64,000 nt of DNA from G963923945 sp965199175 (lineage in GTDB: Bacteria; Pseudomonadota; Alphaproteobacteria; G963923945). Under the pieces are notes generated by a model, which did not search any database, had not been told where the DNA came from, and saw only the letters and a program-made list of their open reading frames with translations. This document shows positions 8,286-16,456 of this stretch, in pieces; position 1 is the first letter of the stretch; each line of letters begins with the position of its first letter. Location of the stretch: NCBI GenBank assembly GCA_965199175.1, contig OZ240684.1, positions 620,001 through 684,000 of the forward strand. Direction: 5' to 3'. The translations under genes were made by a program, and so were the position numbers.

Positions 8286-9791
8286 ATGCCCATGAAAATT
8301 TCATTTTGCCAGAGAACAACGCCTAAAAAAACGGCGGTTGTTATTGTGTTTTCCGGAAAGGGAAAGCTGCTCAGCAGCGGTCGTGAGCTTGATCAGCAGA
8401 CCGGAGGAATTTTGAGCAAAGCCCTGAAACAGAGCAGAATAACCGGTGACCTGGGGGAGTTGATTGGTGTTGTGATTTCAGGTCAGTCAGGGCCGGACTG
8501 GGTGCTTTTGGCGGGTCTGGGCAAGGAGTCCGCTTTTGATGCTTCGATGGCTGAAAAGCTGGGCGGTGATATTGCTGCCCGGTTGGATCGGCAAGGCCAG
8601 GAACGTGCTGTTATTGATGTGGAGGTTCCGGATGGCTCTAAAATCAATGATGCTGATACGGCTGCTTATATGGCCAATGGAGCGGTCTTAGCCGGCTATC
8701 GTTTCGATAAATACCGCAATAAAATCAAGCCAGCCGACAAACCAGTTCTCAAAAGTCTGGCTTTTGCTGTTGCCAGCCCTGCTGCGGCCCGTAAAACCTA
8801 TGCTTCGATGGCCCAGGTATCAGAAGGGGTGTATATGACCCGTAATCTGGCATCGGAGCCGCCGAATATTTTATATCCGGAAACACTGGCTGATCAGGCC
8901 GGGACGCTGAGTGACCTGGGGGTACGTGTCAAAATTCTGGGTCCCGATAAAATGAAAAAACTGGGTATGGGGGCTTTGCTTGGGGTTGGTCAGGGGAGTG
9001 CCCGCCCGCCCCGCCTTGTTGTTATGCGCTGGGATGGAGGGCAATCAAAAAAAGATCAGCCGATTGCCTTTGTCGGCAAAGGGGTAACATTTGATACCGG
9101 TGGGATTTCCATCAAGCCGTCTTCTGGTATGGAAGATATGAAATGGGATATGGGTGGTGCTGGTGTGGTGATTGGCCTGATGCGGGCTTTGGCCGGACGC
9201 AAGGCCAAAGTGAATGCGGTTGGTATTATCGGGTTGGCTGAAAATATGCCGGATGGGAATGCGCAACGTCCTGGTGATGTTGTTCAGTCTATGTCTGGTC
9301 AAAGCATCGAAGTGTTGAATACCGATGCTGAAGGGCGGCTGATTCTCGCCGATGCTTTGTGGTATTGTCAGGATCAGTTTAAGCCGCAATTCATGATTGA
9401 TTTAGCGACATTGACTGGAGCAATTATCATTGCGCTGGGTGATAATTATGCCGGATTGTTTTCCAATAACGATATTCTGGCAACACGTTTGCAAAAAGCC
9501 GGTCAGGCAGTTGGTGAAGGGGTTTGGCGTCTGCCTTTGGGGCCGGATTATGATAAACTTCTTAATTCCCCGATTGCTGATATTAAGAATATCACCGGTC
9601 AGCGCGGGGCAGGGAGCATCACGGCGGCCCAGTTTCTCCAGCGTTTTGTCAATAATGTTCCCTGGGCTCATCTGGATATTGCCGGGGTGACATGGTCTTC
9701 TAAAGGTAAAGCGATTGCTCCTAAGGGGGCAACCGGTTTTGGCGTGCGGCTTCTTGACCGCCTGGTGGCTGATTATTATGAGCAACGCTGA
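8286..9791 (+). CDS. pepA: leucyl aminopeptidase (M17 family)
   Basis: Cytosolic metallo-aminopeptidase releasing N-terminal residues from peptides. The 501-residue protein has the C-terminal M17 catalytic domain with both hallmarks: the first metal/lysine motif GKGVTFDTGGISIKP near residue 262 and the M17 signature NTDAEGRL near residue 344; a further metal aspartate lies in MKWDMGGAG. The N-terminal half is the less conserved macro-like domain. Two adjacent ATGs (8286 and 8292) are possible; AAAGGA just upstream is 4 nt from the first and 10 nt from the second, so the true N-terminus may be two residues shorter. holC follows 128 bp downstream on the same strand. Confidence 0.93.
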   Translation: MPMKISFCQRTTPKKTAVVIVFSGKGKLLSSGRELDQQTGGILSKALKQSRITGDLGELIGVVISGQSGPDWVLLAGLGKESAFDASMAEKLGGDIAARLDRQGQERAVIDVEVPDGSKINDADTAAYMANGAVLAGYRFDKYRNKIKPADKPVLKSLAFAVASPAAARKTYASMAQVSEGVYMTRNLASEPPNILYPETLADQAGTLSDLGVRVKILGPDKMKKLGMGALLGVGQGSARPPRLVVMRWDGGQSKKDQPIAFVGKGVTFDTGGISIKPSSGMEDMKWDMGGAGVVIGLMRALAGRKAKVNAVGIIGLAENMPDGNAQRPGDVVQSMSGQSIEVLNTDAEGRLILADALWYCQDQFKPQFMIDLATLTGAIIIALGDNYAGLFSNNDILATRLQKAGQAVGEGVWRLPLGPDYDKLLNSPIADIKNITGQRGAGSITAAQFLQRFVNNVPWAHLDIAGVTWSSKGKAIAPKGATGFGVRLLDRLVADYYEQR

Positions 9792-9919
9792 CTTAAATAT
9801 TCCGGCAGAGCATTCAGGATATTGGTAAAGAGCCGTATCAACAGACCTCTGTACCAGGTTCTGAACAGGGTGTGTTTTTTGGGACCTGTTGTCTGAAAAT
9901 CTGGAATTCCTGTGAAATA

Positions 9920-10381
9920 ATGACTGAAATTCGTTTTTATCACCTCTCTTCTCAGCCATTGGAGAAGGCTTTGCCCAAGCTGCTTGAAAAAGTCCTGGGA
10001 AAAGGATTACGTGCTGTTGTTAAAACGATTTCGCGGGAGCGGGTTGATGATTTGAATACGCTTTTATGGACGTATTCGAGTTCTTCTTTTTTGCCTCATG
10101 GTGCGCAAAGCGATGGCTTTGCTCAGCGTCAACCGATCTGGCTGAGTTACACCGATGAAAACCCTAATTCTGCTGAGGTTTTGGTGCTGACCGATGGGGT
10201 TTCCTGTGACCGGGTTTCTGATTTTACGATGTGTCTGGAGCTTTTTGACGGAAATAATCCGGATTCAGTATCCCGGGCCCGTGAGCGTTGGCGGCTTTAT
10301 AAGCAAGACGGGCACCAGGTTATTTATCACCAACAAACCGAACGCGGTGATTGGAAGGAGCATCATGAGAGGGTATCATGA
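9920..10381 (+). CDS. holC: DNA polymerase III chi subunit HolC
   Basis: A 153-residue protein starting at the ATG at 9920 (MTEIRFYHLSSQPLEKALPK). The frame is open 48 bases further upstream, but that extension (MFFGTCCLKIW...) is unlike the family. HolC begins with a short strand and the 'FYHL...PLEKALP' pattern, followed by a helix and the WTYSSSSFLPHG segment, which matches the 'LW-Y-SFLPHG' core of chi subunits. Chi links SSB to the clamp loader through psi in gamma-proteobacteria; in alphaproteobacteria the annotated homologue is usually found beside pepA, as here. ndk follows 185 bp downstream. Confidence 0.85.
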   Translation: MTEIRFYHLSSQPLEKALPKLLEKVLGKGLRAVVKTISRERVDDLNTLLWTYSSSSFLPHGAQSDGFAQRQPIWLSYTDENPNSAEVLVLTDGVSCDRVSDFTMCLELFDGNNPDSVSRARERWRLYKQDGHQVIYHQQTERGDWKEHHERVS

Positions 10382-10417
10382 GAGCTCTTACAGGATATTT
10401 TCGGATGACAGGATGAA

Positions 10418-10440
10418 GGTGCAAGGGGGGGGGTGCAAGG
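10418..10440. repeat. 14-bp-period duplication with G9 tract
   Basis: GGTGCAAGG occurs at 10418-10426 and again at 10432-10440; the join between them is a run of nine G (10425-10433). It lies in the holC-ndk spacer about 130 bp upstream of ndk. Such a G run is prone to slippage, but no effect on ndk can be inferred from sequence. Confidence 0.7.
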
Positions 10441-10566
10441 TCACCTGAAAGTGACGCAAGCGGCCTCTATAATCGGTTGCCAATAAAAAGATGTCTTGTC
10501 CTGTCTGTTCTCAATGGGTATAAGCCGCTTCTTTTTCTCAGTTACAGAGGTTGTTAGGAGTCATCA

Positions 10567-10989
10567 ATGCCTATAGAACGCACTTTATCGATTATCAAAC
10601 CTGATGCCACCCGGCGTAATCTGACCGGTCAGATTAACGCCCGGTTTGAGGAGGCGGGCTTGCGCATTATTGCCCAGAAACGTCTTTGTCTCACCAATGC
10701 CCAGGCCGAGGCATTTTATGCGGTTCATAAAGAACGTGCTTTTTTTGCCGATTTATGCGCCTTTATGACGTCCGGGGCGATTGTGGTGCAAGTCCTCGAG
10801 GGAGAGAACGCTATTATGCGCAACCGGGAAATTATGGGGGCGACCAACCCGGTGAATGCTGAGGAAGGCACCATCCGTCAGGCATATGGCGAATCAGTTG
10901 AGGCTAACTCGGTTCATGGTTCCGATGGCCCGAAAACGGCGGCTCAGGAAATTGCTTATTTCTTCGCTGGCATCGAAATTTCCCAATAA
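10567..10989 (+). CDS. ndk: nucleoside diphosphate kinase
   Basis: A 140-residue enzyme that balances nucleoside triphosphate pools by transferring the gamma phosphate through a phosphohistidine. The nucleotide/phosphate motif ERTLSIIKPDATRRN is at 4-18, and the active-site histidine is H117 in SVHGSDGPKTA. Length is typical. A clear ribosome binding site, TTAGGAG, sits 7 nt before the ATG. Transcription probably starts in the 185-bp spacer after holC, or reads through from pepA. Confidence 0.97.
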   Translation: MPIERTLSIIKPDATRRNLTGQINARFEEAGLRIIAQKRLCLTNAQAEAFYAVHKERAFFADLCAFMTSGAIVVQVLEGENAIMRNREIMGATNPVNAEEGTIRQAYGESVEANSVHGSDGPKTAAQEIAYFFAGIEISQ

Positions 10990-11282
10990 CGCCTCTTTGT
11001 CATCTTTATTATATTTCAGCGAGATGTTTTTTGGGTAACGCGTCTTTTTTGCGCGACATGTCTCTTGAGTAAAGCATTGTTGTGGTGATAACCGTCTTGT
11101 GGTTACCGCCGCTTTTGTCCCGGACTGTTATTTCCCTGATCTGTCCTATTGATTGCTACAGATTGATTGCTACAGAGGTATCGGGCCGATTTTGGCTCAC
11201 CTCTCAGACCAGCTGTATCTCATAAGATGGTGTCACAGTGGTTGTGTGCAAGACATGTTACGAAAGACCATCCGGGTTGGCT
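10990..11282. other. spacer downstream of ndk
   Basis: A 293-bp stretch with no gene that I can support. It holds local duplications: a loosely repeated TTGTGGT(GA)TAACCG / TTGTGGTTACCG near 11080-11105 and a clean 14-bp pair at 11151-11178. No convincing terminator for ndk was seen. Confidence 0.5.
11151..11178. repeat. 14-bp tandem pair
   Basis: GATTGCTACAGATT (11151-11164) is followed directly by GATTGCTACAGAGG (11165-11178); 12 of 14 positions match. Confidence 0.85.
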
Positions 11283-11420
11283 TCAGTCAATCAGAAACAT
11301 CCACATGCCAAACAAAACCAGCGTAATACCGATGCAGGTATAAACCGTTCCTTTCATGAAGGCATTAAATGTTTCCTGATGTTTTTCCAGTGTTGCTTTA
11401 TTCACTCTTACGCGTGCCAT
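11283..11420 (-). CDS. aa3-type cytochrome c oxidase subunit IV-like small membrane protein
   Basis: A 45-codon gene. It starts ATG at 11420, with AAGGAT about 7 nt upstream, and stops TGA at 11283-11285. The product opens MARVRVNKATLEKHQETF, then NAFMKGTVY, then one membrane helix (about 28-44) and ends FLID. The pattern 'ETF-xF-K' followed by a single C-terminal helix is that of the small bacterial aa3 oxidase subunit IV family (COX4_pro_2), known as a roughly 50-residue accessory subunit in alphaproteobacteria. The core oxidase genes are not in the window. The antisense frame across this region has no coding signs. Family assignment is from remembered consensus, so moderate confidence. Confidence 0.72.
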   Translation of the reverse strand: MARVRVNKATLEKHQETFNAFMKGTVYTCIGITLVLFGMWMFLID

Positions 11421-11592
11421 GATGAGATCCTTATTTCAGAGTTGCTGATGAGTATGACTGGCCCGTCGAAAGGATGTATCCTCAATCGCCGGATTATTGT
11501 CTATAGCGCAGTTGGTGCGTGCCGTTAAGTCATAAAATGAATGGCCGGTATGCGGGGTTGGGGATTGCTTATTCTGCCAGATCTTTGATGTG

Positions 11593-12252
11593 CTACCGCG
11601 ATGAGCTGGAATTGAGAACCGGCGACATCACGGCTGTATCTGGCCATTTGATTCCTTTAATCTTTACCGTGCCATGATGGATATGGGTTTTTCCTTTGGC
11701 AATCAGCTGTAGAGCATGGGGGTAGAGTTGATGTTCGGCCTTGAGCACCCGTTGGGCCAGATGCTCCGGGGTATCGTCGGGTAACACAGGGACCACGGCC
11801 TGGGCAAGGATCGGTCCGGTGTCCATTTCTGCTCTTACATAATGCACGGTTGCGCCGGTAAAACGTACTCCGGCTTCGATGGCCCGACGATGGGTATCCA
11901 GACCCTTAAACGCCGGGAGTAGGGAGGGATGGATATTGATCAGGCGATCACGCCAGTTTTCAACAAACCAGGATGTGAGGAGCCGCATGAAGCCAGCCAG
12001 ACAAATCAAGTCTGCTTTGGCTTCGGTCAAAGCAGAATCGAGAGCATGCTCAAAGGCTTCCCGGCTGGCAAAATGACGATGATTGAGGATACAGGTTTTC
12101 AGATTCTCCCGGGCGGCAATATTCAGTCCCGGAGCCTCCGGATTATTGGAGACCACCAGAACGATCCTGGCCGGTGAATCAGCATCCGCACAGGCCCGGG
12201 CCAGAGACTCAAGATTGCTGCCACGCCCTGAAATCAAGACCGCGATGTTCAA
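11593..12252 (-). CDS. purN: phosphoribosylglycinamide formyltransferase PurN
   Basis: Third step of purine synthesis: formylation of GAR using 10-formyl-THF. The 219-residue enzyme opens with NIAVLISGRGSNLESL (phosphate loop) and has the catalytic trio N106, H108 (INIHPSLLPAFKG) and D144 (MDTGPILAQ). The start is TTG, embedded in the TTGA where the purM TGA stop lies, a 4-bp overlap that implies coupling to purM. The C-terminal tail VMSPVLNSSSSR is longer than needed and not conserved. Confidence 0.95.
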   Translation of the reverse strand: MNIAVLISGRGSNLESLARACADADSPARIVLVVSNNPEAPGLNIAARENLKTCILNHRHFASREAFEHALDSALTEAKADLICLAGFMRLLTSWFVENWRDRLINIHPSLLPAFKGLDTHRRAIEAGVRFTGATVHYVRAEMDTGPILAQAVVPVLPDDTPEHLAQRVLKAEHQLYPHALQLIAKGKTHIHHGTVKIKGIKWPDTAVMSPVLNSSSSR

Positions 12253-13373
12253 GGCCAGAGATCCAGATGGTCAATGATGATAGGGTCCGGGGTCTTTTCC
12301 GGTGCCTGCTCAACCACCCCGACCGCAAAGACGGTTTCTCCGCAAGAGCTCAGAATATCAGCCACTAAGGATTGTCTCTTTGGGTCGACAAGAGCAACCA
12401 TACCCAGACCGCAATTAAATGTCCCGACCATTTCCTGGGGAGCAATCCCCTGGTGACCGCATAGCCAGGCGAATATTTCCGGCAACGGCCAGGCATTGGC
12501 ATCCAAACGCACAGCCATGCCATCAGGGATGATACGCGGGATATTATCGATCAAACCACCGCCGGTGATATGTGCAAAACCGCGAATGCTGCCCGGCGGT
12601 GTCTGTCGTAAAGCGGCCAGACATGATGCTGCATAAATACGGGTCGGAGTCAGGAGAACATCGCCAAGAGCACGTTTTTCTCTGTCAAACCGAGCCGGTT
12701 TTGCCAAATCAAGAGCATCATCATCAATAACCTGCCGGATCAGGGAAAAACCATTGGCATGGATGCCGTTCGAAGCCAGCCCAAGCACCACATCGCCGGG
12801 CTGGATTGTGCTGCCATCAAGAAGCTGGCCGCGTTCGACCGCTCCCAGGGAAAATCCAGCCAGATCATAATCGCCCTTACGATACAAACCCGGCATTTCA
12901 GCCGTTTCACCACCAATCAACGCACAGCCGGCTTGTCGGCATCCTTTAGCAATACCAGCCACCAGGCTGTTTTCTCGTTCCCCCCGGAGTTGTTCACAGG
13001 CAATATAATCAAGGAAAAAAAGTGGCTCAGCACCCAGGGTGACCAGATCATTGACGCACATCGCAACCAAATCAATCCCCACCGTGTCATGCTGATTGCT
13101 TTCAATGGCGATTTTTACCTTGGTTCCGACTCCGTCGGTTGCTGCGACCAGCAACGGATCATCATAGCCAGCCGCTTTCGGGTCAAAAACGGCCCCAAAG
13201 CCGCCCAATCCGCCGATACAACCCGGACGTCGGGTTGTGGCAGCCAGTGGTTTGATTGACTCAATCAGAGCACTGGCTGCTGCAACATCGACTCCGGCAT
13301 TTTTGTAATGATGGTTGTTGATGGTTCCCTCTGGCAGGATCAGGTTCTTTATACGATCAGATTCTTTATACAC
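12249..13373 (-). CDS. purM: phosphoribosylformylglycinamidine cyclo-ligase PurM
   Basis: AIR synthetase, the fifth purine step. The family motifs are present: YKNAGVDVAAA near 22-32, GGLGGFGAVFD near 53-63 and ATDGVGTKVKIA near 78-89. The listed start is GTG and gives about 20 extra N-terminal residues before the conserved YKNAGVD; no ATG exists in that stretch, so the true start could be a downstream non-ATG codon. The first codons lie on a 17-bp-period duplication (TTCTTTATAC at 13345 and 13362), so the extension may have arisen by local duplication. It is followed by purN with a 4-bp overlap. Confidence 0.95.
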   Translation of the reverse strand: MYKESDRIKNLILPEGTINNHHYKNAGVDVAAASALIESIKPLAATTRRPGCIGGLGGFGAVFDPKAAGYDDPLLVAATDGVGTKVKIAIESNQHDTVGIDLVAMCVNDLVTLGAEPLFFLDYIACEQLRGERENSLVAGIAKGCRQAGCALIGGETAEMPGLYRKGDYDLAGFSLGAVERGQLLDGSTIQPGDVVLGLASNGIHANGFSLIRQVIDDDALDLAKPARFDREKRALGDVLLTPTRIYAASCLAALRQTPPGSIRGFAHITGGGLIDNIPRIIPDGMAVRLDANAWPLPEIFAWLCGHQGIAPQEMVGTFNCGLGMVALVDPKRQSLVADILSSCGETVFAVGVVEQAPEKTPDPIIIDHLDLWP

Positions 13374-13377
13374 AGAA
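13344..13377. repeat. 17-bp tandem pair at the purM start
   Basis: TTCTTTATAC is repeated at 13345-13354 and 13362-13371 with a 17-bp period. The copies cover the first codons of purM and its GTG start, so the duplication directly affects the N-terminus. Confidence 0.75.
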
Positions 13378-13512
13378 TACGGGTTTTTTGAATCCGGGAT
13401 AAAACTCTATCGTATCTGGTTGGCTTGGCAACCGGCTTTTATGATCGGTGTGATGATGTGTTTTTTATAAAGATTTTAAAGTTATGCAAGGTTTTGATGA
13501 GCTGTGTGCCTT

Positions 13513-13553
13513 AAAAAAAATCAGCCGCGTCACTGTAAAGTGACGCGGCTGAT
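13513..13553 (-). terminator. Rho-independent terminator of the sugar dehydrogenase gene
   Basis: A perfect 15-bp stem, 13520-13534 pairing with 13539-13553, with loop GTAA; the core is CAGCCGCGTCACT. On the minus strand it is followed by a run of eight T (complement of 13513-13520). It lies 22 bp after the stop of the sugar dehydrogenase gene and isolates it from purM. This is the clearest intrinsic terminator in the window. Confidence 0.9.
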
Positions 13554-13574
13554 GCTGATCAAAGTCCGGTGGAC

Positions 13575-14843
13575 TTAGTTCGGGGTCAGACGATAGATGC
13601 TTCCCCCATCCACAGCAGCATAAAGACTGCCATCTGGTCCCTGGACGACTGAACGGAAGCGACCAACAGCCATTGGCAGAGGCATGGATGTCACACTTCT
13701 GACCGATTTTCCATCATCGGCGATGTCAACCACATCAATACGCATGCCGACCGCTGTTCCACCAAAGCCAATTCCCATGACTCCGGTTGCCAGACGGTTA
13801 TTCCAGTCTTTCCATTGGCTCCCTTTCAGGAAGGCCGCAGAAGACGTTCCCTGGGAAAGGCCATTATTGTTCCAGATTGGCGGCATGGCATCGGGATAGG
13901 TTTTGGTATCGGTCATCGGCATATATTTTGCCCGTTCTGCCGGGCTCATGCTTTCCATTTGATTGGGCTGATATCCGCAATAATTATCGGGACAGCTGCT
14001 GCGGCCAGCCATATTGGGGCGTGGATCCCAACCAGCATTGCCGCCATTGACCAATACGGTGATTTCATCGGAATGCCATGGGCCATGCTCGGCTGTTACT
14101 GCCCGCCCGCTTTTTGGATGGAAGTCAATTCCCTGCACATTACGATGGCCATAGGTGAATATCCGCGGGTCAAATCCCTTGGGCGGCTTGTTGCCTGTTG
14201 CTGCTTTTCCATCGCGGTCGATCCGCAATACTTTACCGCCAATCAGGGTCGGTGATTGCGGGACGACACCATTATGGGTATCACCGGTGGTCAGATAGAT
14301 ATAGCCATCGGGACCGAAGCGAACCCGTCCTCCGTTATGGGCACCAGGACCACCGAAAGGATGTTCAGTTGCTTTGGGCTTATAGGGGACATCCTCGACG
14401 ATATCTGTGCGATCCGACAACTTGCTGAGATCATTGCTGACCTTAAACCGCATCAGGCGGTTGCTGCCTGGTGCTGCTTTGTCGGATGTTGAATAAACAT
14501 AGATAAAACGGTTTTTGGAAAAATCCGGATCGACCGCAACTCCCTGCATTCCGGCCTGTCCTTCGCAGAAAAGGTCATTGCCGCTGGTGGGGTAGCCGCT
14601 GACACCCTTCATCCCCAGCAGGGGGTTGGTATCCCCGGAGGGAAGGCGCACCGATAAGCCCCGGCATTTTTCGGTATAAAACATGGTTCCATCGGGCAAA
14701 AACGCCATATCCCAAGGGCTTTCCAGCCCGGAGAGGACGGTTTCATGGTTAATCGTCGGGGCGTTTTCTGCAGAAACCGGTGCTGCGTGGAGCATGACTG
14801 CACCCAGAACCGCCAGGCACGACTTTTGTTTCATTGTCGTCAT
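13575..14843 (-). CDS. exported PQQ-dependent sugar dehydrogenase-like protein
   Basis: A 422-residue protein of the soluble glucose/sorbosone dehydrogenase (GSDH, YliI-like) beta-propeller family. It has an N-terminal signal peptide (cleavage likely after PVSA, residue 25) and acts in the periplasm. Diagnostic segments are SPWDMAFLPDGTMFYTEK, the GAHNGGRVRFGPDGYIYLTT strand with the histidine that serves as catalytic base in characterised relatives, RNVQGIDFHP and AEHGPWHSDEITVL. The substrate cannot be told from sequence, and no PQQ synthesis genes are in the window. GGGAG lies 10 nt before the ATG. It is a single-gene unit with its own terminator. Confidence 0.82.
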   Translation of the reverse strand: MTTMKQKSCLAVLGAVMLHAAPVSAENAPTINHETVLSGLESPWDMAFLPDGTMFYTEKCRGLSVRLPSGDTNPLLGMKGVSGYPTSGNDLFCEGQAGMQGVAVDPDFSKNRFIYVYSTSDKAAPGSNRLMRFKVSNDLSKLSDRTDIVEDVPYKPKATEHPFGGPGAHNGGRVRFGPDGYIYLTTGDTHNGVVPQSPTLIGGKVLRIDRDGKAATGNKPPKGFDPRIFTYGHRNVQGIDFHPKSGRAVTAEHGPWHSDEITVLVNGGNAGWDPRPNMAGRSSCPDNYCGYQPNQMESMSPAERAKYMPMTDTKTYPDAMPPIWNNNGLSQGTSSAAFLKGSQWKDWNNRLATGVMGIGFGGTAVGMRIDVVDIADDGKSVRSVTSMPLPMAVGRFRSVVQGPDGSLYAAVDGGSIYRLTPN

Positions 14844-14934
14844 TTTCTAATTTCTCCCATAATGAAGAACGATATTAAGATCTTCAGACATGTACGATAT
14901 TGAGACATGACTAAGATCTGAAGAGTGAAGTTTC

Positions 14935-14962
14935 GATCATCATTGATACACCAATGATGATC
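14935..14962. promoter_or_regulatory. 11-bp inverted repeat, possible operator
   Basis: GATCATCATTG (14935-14945) and CAATGATGATC (14952-14962) are perfect inverted copies separated by ATACAC. It is about 92 bp upstream of the sugar dehydrogenase start, a plausible position for a dimeric regulator. There is no T run, so a terminator is unlikely. The assignment as an operator is inference. Confidence 0.4.
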
Positions 14963-14976
14963 ACGGATTGCTCATT

Positions 14977-15006
14977 GATTAAACAATCACTGATTAAACA
15001 ATCACT
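14977..15006. repeat. 15-bp perfect tandem pair
   Basis: GATTAAACAATCACT occurs at 14977-14991 and again, identical, at 14992-15006; a third, diverged trace (GACTGAGCAACCATTGATT) follows. Confidence 0.9.
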
Positions 15007-15108
15007 GACTGAGCAACCATTGATTGTCATGAGTGAGCCAAATCCGCCGAACAGATTTTCAATAAAATATGTCAATTTTCAGGCGTCAAAAATGATGCCG
15101 GAATTCTG

Positions 15109-15144
15109 CTGTTTACCAGGCTGTTTACCAGACTGTTTACCAGT
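15109..15144. repeat. 12-bp tandem triple
   Basis: Three consecutive units CTGTTTACCAGG, CTGTTTACCAGA and CTGTTTACCAGT, differing only in the last base. Confidence 0.92.
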
Positions 15145-15237
15145 CAGTGTGACAGGCCGGGATCTATCGCTGAACCGTAAACGCCGCTCTGGTTCGTGGT
15201 TTCTCTGATTCGTGGTTCAATGTATCGAACTCAATGG

Positions 15238-15951
15238 CTAACCGCCGGTGATGATGGAATCGGGCACTGCGTAACGCTGGTCATCGACCCGAATGAGGTG
15301 GTGGCCATTTTCCATCCGCCAGTCCGTATCAAAGCCGTTTCCCGACATTGTGGTGTTGGCTGATATGAAAGCACCATTTACGAAAAACAGCATCCTTTTG
15401 AATCCGTTGGCAAATGTCACAACAACGGTTGCATCACCGCCGCTGCTATAGGCAATGCCAAACCGGCATCTGCCCATGTTTTGACCACGTTCCTGGGCAC
15501 AAGAGAGATCACCGGTGGCATCGAAATCATCTTTTCCGGCCCGCAACCGGCTATCATCGATACCCATCGGGATGGTTCCCTCTGGTCCCCTGGCCGGACG
15601 TAAAAAATCTGCCGGAACGTAACCACGTCCGCGGCTGTGAAGGGGCTGAACGGCACACCAGACGTCTTTTCCCTCTGGTTTACATCCCAGATTGGAGAGC
15701 ATGGCCCCATCAGGCAATGTCTCAATGACCGGTGAATCATGGTTGGATTTTTGATACACAGCCACTCCTTGAGGATGAGCCACCTGCCAGCGTCGCGGAC
15801 CACCCTGGGCAGCCGCAGCCATTCCCGTAGCCTGGTTGTCAGTATTTTGGTGATCTGTCTGACCGGTTTGACCGGGAGATGTCTGAGCCAGAACCCAGAC
15901 ATATGGAAGGACACTGAGAATCGCAACGCTGCAAAAAATCCTGAAAAACAT
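15238..15951 (-). CDS. exported SH3-domain protein
   Basis: A 237-residue protein with a signal peptide (hydrophobic 5-20, cleavage near VLAQ) and a low-complexity stretch rich in Q, T, N and A (about 23-50). A bacterial SH3-like domain follows (about 55-118: VAVYQKSN, SPVIETLPDGAMLSNLGC, VWCAVQPL and YVPADFLRPA). The C-terminal domain (about 140-237: RCRFGIAYSSGGDATVVVTF and RMLFFVNGAFIS) is conserved among alphaproteobacterial homologues but has no assigned role. It probably binds cell wall or acts as an envelope sensor; no catalytic residues are visible. Its leader contains repeated SD-like motifs. Confidence 0.7.
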   Translation of the reverse strand: MFFRIFCSVAILSVLPYVWVLAQTSPGQTGQTDHQNTDNQATGMAAAAQGGPRRWQVAHPQGVAVYQKSNHDSPVIETLPDGAMLSNLGCKPEGKDVWCAVQPLHSRGRGYVPADFLRPARGPEGTIPMGIDDSRLRAGKDDFDATGDLSCAQERGQNMGRCRFGIAYSSGGDATVVVTFANGFKRMLFFVNGAFISANTTMSGNGFDTDWRMENGHHLIRVDDQRYAVPDSIITGG

Positions 15952-15957
15952 GATATT

Positions 15958-16030
15958 GCCTTTCGCAGGAAAAGCCTTTCTCAGGAAAAACCTTTCGTAG
16001 AAAATTCTTAGAAAATTCTCAGAAAAAACC
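15958..16030. repeat. degenerate tandem array in the SH3 gene leader
   Basis: Repeated units of about 11-17 bp: GCCTTTCGCAGGAAAA, GCCTTTCTCAGGAAAAA, CCTTTCGTAGAAAA, TTCTTAGAAAA, TTCTCAGAAAAAA. On the minus strand the first three each carry GAAAGG, an SD-like motif; the nearest one is 7 nt before the ATG at 15951. Confidence 0.8.
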
Positions 16031-16138
16031 GCCTGTTGGTTTGGTTAGCAGGGGTCGTTTTTGATCATCAGACGCCGTCTCAATGAGGCTGTTATCCGGT
16101 TCGTGTCATCCGATGATACCGTCACCGGAGACGTGGCA

Positions 16139-16456
16139 TTATTGAAACGTTTTTGATATATAAGCAGCCAGATTTGCAATCTCATCATCGGATAACTCAC
16201 CGGTCAAAGACATCATGATTGCTGAATTCGGTCCGACTTTTTCCCTGGCCCGGTATTGTTTCAGGCGTTTGGCGATATAGTCTTCATCCCTGTTTACAAT
16301 GGCCGGAAAACTGGCCATTCCTTTGCCGGCTTCACCATGGCAGTTGACACAGTTTTCCAGATACCGGGTTTTTCCGGCTTCCACATCCCCGGCTTTGCTC
16401 TGTTCTGCGCTGAGCAGAACCGTTACGCCGATGACCAATGACAGAAAAATTTTCAT
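16139..16456 (-). CDS. class I c-type cytochrome, exported
   Basis: A 105-residue protein with a signal peptide (cleavage near SKAGD, about residue 22) and one haem-binding CVNCH motif (about 36-40). The rest is a single small cytochrome c domain with the C-terminal helix LSDDEIANLAAYI; the methionine in IMMSLTG is the likely distal haem ligand. The fold resembles cytochrome c553/c4-like electron carriers in the periplasm. A strong AGGAGAG precedes the ATG. No partner oxidoreductase is adjacent apart from the PQQ-type dehydrogenase 1.3 kb away, whose electrons it could accept (speculative). Confidence 0.88.
   Translation of the reverse strand: MKIFLSLVIGVTVLLSAEQSKAGDVEAGKTRYLENCVNCHGEAGKGMASFPAIVNRDEDYIAKRLKQYRAREKVGPNSAIMMSLTGELSDDEIANLAAYISKTFQ

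Larger units (their letters stand above)
14844..15237. other. spacer upstream of the sugar dehydrogenase gene
   Basis: A 394-bp spacer with no supported gene. It holds an 11-bp-arm palindrome (14935-14962), a 15-bp tandem pair (14977-15006), a 12-bp triple (15109-15144) and a looser ACGATATT repeat near 14870-14900. The promoter of the dehydrogenase must lie here. Confidence 0.6.

Noticed and set aside
10425..10433. G9 tract as a phase-variation switch
   Set aside because: It lies outside coding sequence, about 130 bp upstream of ndk, and sits at the junction of a short tandem duplication; there is no evidence that it affects a promoter.
11238..11528. 96-codon plus-strand frame downstream of ndk
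   Set aside because: It is antisense to the small subunit IV-like gene, which has a proper ribosome binding site and family resemblance.
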